Shown: positions 22,932-26,670 of the stretch, one piece after another
Numbering within the stretch: the first letter of the stretch is position 1
How the letters are laid out: every line of letters begins with the position of its first letter
Source of the DNA: PALSA-1296 sp037143335
GTDB lineage: Bacteria; Bacteroidota; Ignavibacteria; Palsa-1295
Length of the DNA stretch: 26,670 nucleotides
NCBI GenBank assembly: GCA_037143335.1
Contig: JBAWZA010000025.1
Location: 1 to 26,670 of the forward strand
Direction of reading: 5' to 3'
The notes under the pieces: model-generated
Seen by the model: the letters and a program-made list of their open reading frames with translations, nothing else
Database searches by the model: none
Told to the model about the DNA's origin: nothing
Made by a program: the position numbers and the translations under genes

Positions 22932-25556
22932 ATGAAAAACGTGTGGATAGAGAGAGCAGTTATTGCCGGTTTGTTCATATTCAGTGCATGCAAGAATAAT
23001 TCGCCGACCGAGCCTAATACTCCTCCGACGAGCGGCACGATCTCGACAGGCAGCACCGTTGCCGTCATGAGCGGCACTATCGCATCTAACGGCGGAGAGT
23101 TGCGCGTTTCGACCGGCTCATTGGCGGGGTTAGTGCTGAGCGTTCCGAGCAATGCATATAGCGGGACGAAGTCGTTCGAGATCTCGTATGCCGACATTAC
23201 CGGTTCCCAGTTACGCACCTCTCTTTCGACGATCGGTCCGATGATCAAGATCAGAAATGGCGGAGGCTATGCCGATAGCCTGATGAAGCTCAGAATACCG
23301 GTGAAAGTGCAGGCAGGAAAATTTGCCATGGGATTTTTCTACGTCGATCGCACGGGCGAACTCGAACCGTTGCCGCTATTCGAATCCGATAGCAATCACA
23401 TTCTTATTGGTACGCGGCACTTCAGTCCGGGACTCATCAGCAATGTCGGATCAGCAAGGGCAGGTACTGCGTCGCCGCAATCTGCCGATGACATTGCGAA
23501 CATTGTCATCATCGCAATGGATTTCGATAAACTCGTTGCTCTGAAAAATGTCGAGTCGAATTTCATTCCCGGTCGTGACGATTGGGAATTCATAAATTAT
23601 GGCTCGCAGATTGCGCCGGGTGGTCATTGCGCCGGACAAAGCATGACGGCGATGTGGTATTTCTACGAAGAGAAACCGAAGGTGAATATTCCCCTCTGGG
23701 GACGCTTCGACACCGTAGCGAATTTCCAGTACGACGATAATCGCGGCTACCGGTTCGCCTCGACGATACAGAAAGATTTCAATTTTGACGGCTGGATCAA
23801 GAACATCGATTTCCAAAAGACAAATTCACCACTGACGTATTGGTGCTTTGCTCTCGGTATCTATGCAAGTAAACAGCCGCAATCGCTTCTGATGACCTCA
23901 AATTCAGGAGGCGGTCATGCGATGATCGTCTATGGTGTTGACTTGACAGACCGACAGAACGGACGGCTTGTAATTGCCGATCCGAACAAGCCCGGCAAGG
24001 AAAGCGAAATAAAACTCACGGCAGGAACGTTCGCGCCGTATGTTGCTGGTCTCAAAGCCGATGGTGCGATGCTGCAATTCGAGAATATCGGTTTTGCAGG
24101 GAAGTCTAGTTATCTCGCTTGGGACAAGATCAGACCACGCTATCAGGAAGTACTGAACAATACGATCGGCAACGACCGCTTCCCGGCGTATAAATATTAC
24201 ATCCTGAATTCTGATGGCTCACGTCAGGATCTGACTGAGTATTTTGCGACAGCGGATGATTCGCTCGATATCTATCCGGATTGTCCGACGCTCAACACTG
24301 CGGTGTTCTCGGGACACGATCGAAACGGGAATACGGTGAGCGTCAATCCAAAACTGGCACTCAAGGGCGGCGAGAACATCGTCGGATTTTATCTGAAGCA
24401 GCCATATCAGATAGATGCGACACACAAAGGGGAGCGGTATATTGACTTCCATTGGTATCACATTTTCGCATTGCAGCCTACGATCACAAAGCTTGTACCG
24501 AATACGGCAGCGATCGGGGATGTGATCGAGATCGACGGCGTGCAGTTCGGTAACGACCAGGCAAAAGGAAAAGTAACGTTCATTGATGTGGTGGCAAAAC
24601 AAATAGTGAGTTGGAGCGATACGAAGATCACCGTGAAAGTGCCGCAAGGTGCGCGCACCGGGAATGTGTATGTCTCGGTCGGCAGCCGTCGCAGTAACGG
24701 CATGGTGTTGAACATGGGCGAGGGGATCACGAGCATCCTCCCCGCAGATAGCTGCGGCGTCGGTAATCTAATGACGATCTATGGCGACGGATTCGGAAAT
24801 TCGAAGGGACTCTCGAGCAAAGTGTTCTTACAGAATATGAAGTATGGCGGCTCATATCCAGACATCATTTCCTGGTCGAATACGATGATCACATGCACCG
24901 TGCCGGTGAACATCATGCCGGGGGACATCCTTCGCAGCGATTCGATCAATGTCATTGTGATCGTCAATAATACGAACTTGCCGCCATTCGTGTACAAAGT
25001 GTTCAACCCTATTCCGCCATACGTCTATAAAGCGACCGGATTGCGACTGAATTTCAATTACATCAATCCCGGCAACGTCAGCTTTAGCGGTACCGCGATC
25101 GACAAGACAACCGGATTCCCGAATCCGGGATTTGATTTCGACGGATTGCAGTGGGACAAGCTCAATTTCACATTGTCGAATAGTTCGAAGTCGCAAGGTC
25201 AGGATGGATGGACGTACGAATATAATGCAACGTGCAGCGGTGAGATCGACTCGGTGTACCGGTTCGTCAATGCGACTGTCAACGGTGGCGGAAGAATATA
25301 TCGTAACGATACGACATACATGCAGTTCACATACAGCATGCTGCTCGATCATCTGCAATGGAGCAGCACGAACGGGTTCGGCAATACCAATACGAACAAT
25401 CCGATCCCAAAGTTTACGAGCATTGTCCACAACGTGTCATTCTCCGGCGATTATATGAACTTCAATTATAACGGTGCGCCGCCAAAAACAACGGGTTCAT
25501 GGACGCTCATCCCCGGTCAGCCGTCGAATGCCGACGTACAGCTACTGTTTCATTAG
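22932..25556 (+). CDS. lipoprotein with papain/C39-like domain and TIG domains
   Basis: 874 residues from ATG 22932, which has an AGAGGGA ribosome binding site; the frame is open to TTG 22899. The signal VIAGLFIFSAC puts the lipid-anchored Cys at about residue 20, then a Ser/Thr/Pro/Gly-rich linker. Residues ~45-175 form a beta-rich domain (YSGTKSFEISYADI). Residues ~190-400 look like a papain/C39-type peptidase fold: C233 (GGHCAGQSMTAMWYF), H329 (GGGHAMIVYGVD) and D350 in ADPN, the right order and spacing for a Cys-His-Asp triad. Two IPT/TIG domains follow (~515-600, ~600-680), then a C-terminal beta region (~695-874). Probably a surface peptidase or bacteriocin/adhesin-processing protein. 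GC and codon use are visibly higher than in the neighbours, suggesting acquisition. No T9SS tail. Confidence 0.8.
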   Translation: MKNVWIERAVIAGLFIFSACKNNSPTEPNTPPTSGTISTGSTVAVMSGTIASNGGELRVSTGSLAGLVLSVPSNAYSGTKSFEISYADITGSQLRTSLSTIGPMIKIRNGGGYADSLMKLRIPVKVQAGKFAMGFFYVDRTGELEPLPLFESDSNHILIGTRHFSPGLISNVGSARAGTASPQSADDIANIVIIAMDFDKLVALKNVESNFIPGRDDWEFINYGSQIAPGGHCAGQSMTAMWYFYEEKPKVNIPLWGRFDTVANFQYDDNRGYRFASTIQKDFNFDGWIKNIDFQKTNSPLTYWCFALGIYASKQPQSLLMTSNSGGGHAMIVYGVDLTDRQNGRLVIADPNKPGKESEIKLTAGTFAPYVAGLKADGAMLQFENIGFAGKSSYLAWDKIRPRYQEVLNNTIGNDRFPAYKYYILNSDGSRQDLTEYFATADDSLDIYPDCPTLNTAVFSGHDRNGNTVSVNPKLALKGGENIVGFYLKQPYQIDATHKGERYIDFHWYHIFALQPTITKLVPNTAAIGDVIEIDGVQFGNDQAKGKVTFIDVVAKQIVSWSDTKITVKVPQGARTGNVYVSVGSRRSNGMVLNMGEGITSILPADSCGVGNLMTIYGDGFGNSKGLSSKVFLQNMKYGGSYPDIISWSNTMITCTVPVNIMPGDILRSDSINVIVIVNNTNLPPFVYKVFNPIPPYVYKATGLRLNFNYINPGNVSFSGTAIDKTTGFPNPGFDFDGLQWDKLNFTLSNSSKSQGQDGWTYEYNATCSGEIDSVYRFVNATVNGGGRIYRNDTTYMQFTYSMLLDHLQWSSTNGFGNTNTNNPIPKFTSIVHNVSFSGDYMNFNYNGAPPKTTGSWTLIPGQPSNADVQLLFH

Positions 25557-25603
25557 CGGGACAGAGCAAAATAAAGAGGCTCAGATTCCCACTCCTGTCT
25601 TGA

Positions 25604-25627
25604 AGGGCGTCACGAAGGTGACGCCCT
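25604..25627. other. 10-bp stem hairpin after the lipoprotein gene
   Basis: AGGGCGTCAC (25604-25613) pairs perfectly with GTGACGCCCT (25618-25627) around GAAG. No U-run follows, so it is not an intrinsic terminator; it may protect the 3' end of the transcript or be a dispersed palindrome. Confidence 0.5.
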
Positions 25628-25665
25628 GGGCTAGTGGTATGTCGTCCTTACAGGACTAAAGAAAT

Positions 25666-25696
25666 AAAAAAAATCCTCATCGCAGAGCGATGGGAT
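25666..25696 (-). terminator. intrinsic terminator of the hicA-hicB cluster
   Basis: On the minus strand ATCCCATCGC/GCGATG-A-GGAT (one bulge), loop TCT, then TTTTTTT, 18 bp after the last gene. It is a third copy of the hairpin that ends both 16S-trailer repeats. Confidence 0.8.
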
Positions 25697-25713
25697 TAAT
25701 TGGAGCTTAGATT

Positions 25714-25980
25714 TTATGCTGCGCGTTTTCTTTTTGTCTTTGGCAATGCCTCAACGATATGCCGGAGAGCAGCATTGACAGATTTTGAATCAGGAAAAAT
25801 ATTTCCCATATCCTCATCGAGGACGACTAATTTCGTATCCTTCGTTTCTCCGAGAAGTTGGATAGAGACTCCTTCGCGAAATTTTTTGAAATGCTTTCCC
25901 TTTACTCCGCCGCTGAAATCATATTGCGGGAGCATATCGTCGGATTTTCCGTTTGCCGAATGCTTATTTGTTTTTTTCAA
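25714..25980 (-). CDS. antitoxin-like small protein of the PEYDFSGGVRGK type
   Basis: 88 residues if it starts at TTG 25978-25980, overlapping the hicB stop (TTGA), or 73 from the ATG at 25935. The segment LPQYDFSGGVKGKHFKKFREG and the end NIFPDSKSVNAALR match a widespread small family (DFSxGxRGK...FPDSxSVNxAL) found beside toxin genes, generally taken as antitoxins. Here no second toxin accompanies it; it trails hicAB. The C-terminal tail is basic (KTKRKRAA). The protein could bind DNA as a regulator of this cluster; that is inference. Confidence 0.75.
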   Translation of the reverse strand: MKKTNKHSANGKSDDMLPQYDFSGGVKGKHFKKFREGVSIQLLGETKDTKLVVLDEDMGNIFPDSKSVNAALRHIVEALPKTKRKRAA

Positions 25981-26192
25981 GCCGCAACCCTCATTTGGCG
26001 TGAATAGGTGTGGGGTTTTGGAATTGGAAGACCTTCCTCAGCAAGCATTTCAAGGTGATAGGTAAGCGCTTCATTCATTAAGGTCTCAACTTCTTCGCGC
26101 GATTCAGCCGCTGCAACGCAGCCATCTATATCCGGCGAATATGCCGAGAATCCTGTAGGAGTTTCTTCGATGATCACTAAATATTCGTTCAT
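25977..26192 (-). CDS. hicB: HicB-family antitoxin
   Basis: A 71-residue partial RNase-H-fold antitoxin. YLVIIEETPTGFSAYSPDIDGCVAAAESREEVETLM is the family core (the sequence EYLVIIEE then SPDIDGCVAAAES, with the EALTYHLE helix at ~42-49). It lacks the C-terminal DNA-binding extension found in longer HicB proteins. It overlaps hicA by 4 bp (ATGA), so the two are translationally coupled, with toxin first, the usual hicAB order. Confidence 0.9.
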   Translation of the reverse strand: MNEYLVIIEETPTGFSAYSPDIDGCVAAAESREEVETLMNEALTYHLEMLAEEGLPIPKPHTYSRQMRVAA

Positions 26193-26377
26193 TTTTTTAA
26201 TCCGGCTTGTTTTAAAATGCTTCGCGTAGTACCTTCTGCCAAATCTATCGAGGGTTTACCCGCAATCGTCACAATTCCTTTCTTCAATGGATGTTTGAAG
26301 TGCCGGTGGCTTCCTCGTATTCGCACGATATACCATCCATCTTTTTCTACGAGTTTGATAGCCTCGCTCACTTTCAT
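26189..26377 (-). CDS. hicA: HicA/YcfA-type mRNA interferase toxin
   Basis: A 62-residue dsRBD-like toxin that cleaves mRNA on the ribosome in the family. The catalytic segment RIRGSHRHFKHP holds the expected His at about residue 24, followed by VTIAGKPSIDLAEGTTRSILKQAGL. Complete and apparently intact. It is the first gene of hicA-hicB-antitoxin-like and starts 40 bp after the 16S terminator, with a possible own promoter in the AT-rich 26380-26415. Confidence 0.92.
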   Translation of the reverse strand: MKVSEAIKLVEKDGWYIVRIRGSHRHFKHPLKKGIVTIAGKPSIDLAEGTTRSILKQAGLKK

Positions 26378-26416
26378 ATAAGTAATAACAAGATTTAATT
26401 AAAATCCTTCCCATAT

Positions 26417-26445
26417 AAAAAAATCCCATCGCAAAGCGATGGGAT
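26417..26445 (-). terminator. intrinsic terminator of the 16S rRNA transcript
   Basis: On the minus strand ATCCCATCGC/GCGATGGGAT (26423-26432 with 26436-26445), a perfect 10-bp stem, is followed by TTTTTT at 26417-26422. It lies about 175 bp after the 16S 3' end with no tRNA or 23S between. Confidence 0.88.
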
Positions 26446-26588
26446 TCATGGATATAAAAATCCAAAGACAAGGAGAAGGTCAGTAGGATGTCACTGTGAA
26501 TTTGATTCACGAATGATTCTGTGCCGATGTAATGATGTGTCCGTGAAGACCAATCACTGATCGTTTTTTCCATTAGCATTTTCAGACT
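26417..26588 (-). repeat. direct repeat copy B: 16S rRNA 3' trailer
   Basis: The partner of 22562-22734. The trailer between 16S and the terminator contains GTGAAT/ATTCAC (6-bp stem) and a TGGAT/ATCCA stem whose counterpart in copy A has changed on both sides and still pairs. No tRNA is seen in it. Confidence 0.9.
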
Positions 26589-26615
26589 TACGTCCTACGA
26601 TGATCTTAGATTGCA

Positions 26616-26670
<55 letters not shown>

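Noticed and set aside
22652..23248. Minus-strand frame of 198 codons across trailer copy A and the start of the lipoprotein
   Set aside because: It is antisense to a well-supported lipoprotein gene and starts in untranslated trailer sequence; composition is not protein-like.
22735..26416. A recombinase or transposase in the repeat-bracketed segment
   Set aside because: All sizeable frames there are the lipoprotein, hicA/hicB, the antitoxin-like gene, or shadows; none shows integrase or transposase motifs.
26256..26579. Minus-strand frame of 107 codons across hicA and the 16S trailer
   Set aside because: It overlaps hicA in another frame and begins inside the rRNA trailer, running through the terminator hairpin.

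Overview
The window looks like chromosomal DNA from a bacterium of the FCB group: Bacteroidota in the broad sense, or an Ignavibacteria/Kapabacteria-type relative. Two secreted proteins (743-4045 and 20304-21524) end in a type IX secretion (Por) C-terminal sorting domain. Several promoters fit the Bacteroidota pattern TAnnTTTG. A 31-residue AURKAIP1/COX24-type ribosomal protein is present. Base composition is moderate and AT-leaning, except for one visibly GC-richer gene (22932-25556). A complete ISC iron-sulfur system with HscA/HscB is present, which is less usual for classical Bacteroidota, where SUF is common. The exact phylum cannot be fixed from this window.

Layout. 1-4100: an RRM RNA-binding protein with an RGG/glycine tail, convergent with a large T9SS-exported GH20-like glycoside hydrolase. 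4100-5730: yajC-ribBA, reading left. 5840-8714: a possible tiny membrane peptide, a Tyr/Ser-rich lipoprotein and a FadL/OmpP1-like outer-membrane barrel, reading right. 8776-9306: a small outer-membrane barrel gene broken by one stop codon exactly at its signal-peptide junction. 9531-9626: the AURKAIP1/COX24-type gene. 9716-11749: an FAD amine-oxidase-like protein fused to a long RGG-rich disordered tail. 11774-12000: a stretch of hairpins that may be a structured RNA.

12075-19006 is the core of the window: an ISC operon reading left, iscR-iscS-(unknown 161 aa)-iscU-iscA-hscB-gmhA-hscA-fdx. A near-perfect IscR type-1 operator lies 52 bp upstream of iscR. IscS supplies sulfur, IscU is the scaffold (with the LPPVK chaperone motif), HscA/HscB release the cluster, IscA carries it, Fdx supplies electrons and IscR senses supply. 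gmhA (ADP-heptose/LPS precursor) and the unknown gene are embedded guests.

19020-21930 holds decayed gene fragments (one a T9SS sorting tail), a DUF1761 membrane protein and a six-bladed kelch T9SS protein. The kelch gene has a textbook Bacteroidota promoter, an upstream tandem 11-bp repeat and a terminator-like hairpin in its leader. 21972-22490 is a 2H phosphoesterase.

22562-26670 is the most unusual part. The 3' end of a 16S rRNA gene (minus strand) is followed not by a tRNA/23S spacer but by a ~170-bp trailer ending in an intrinsic terminator. A near-identical copy of that trailer lies 3.9 kb away. The two direct copies bracket a GC-richer lipoprotein with a papain/C39-like triad plus TIG domains, and a hicA-hicB-antitoxin-like cluster. 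This looks like an island with att-like ends at an unlinked 16S gene, but no recombinase is visible.
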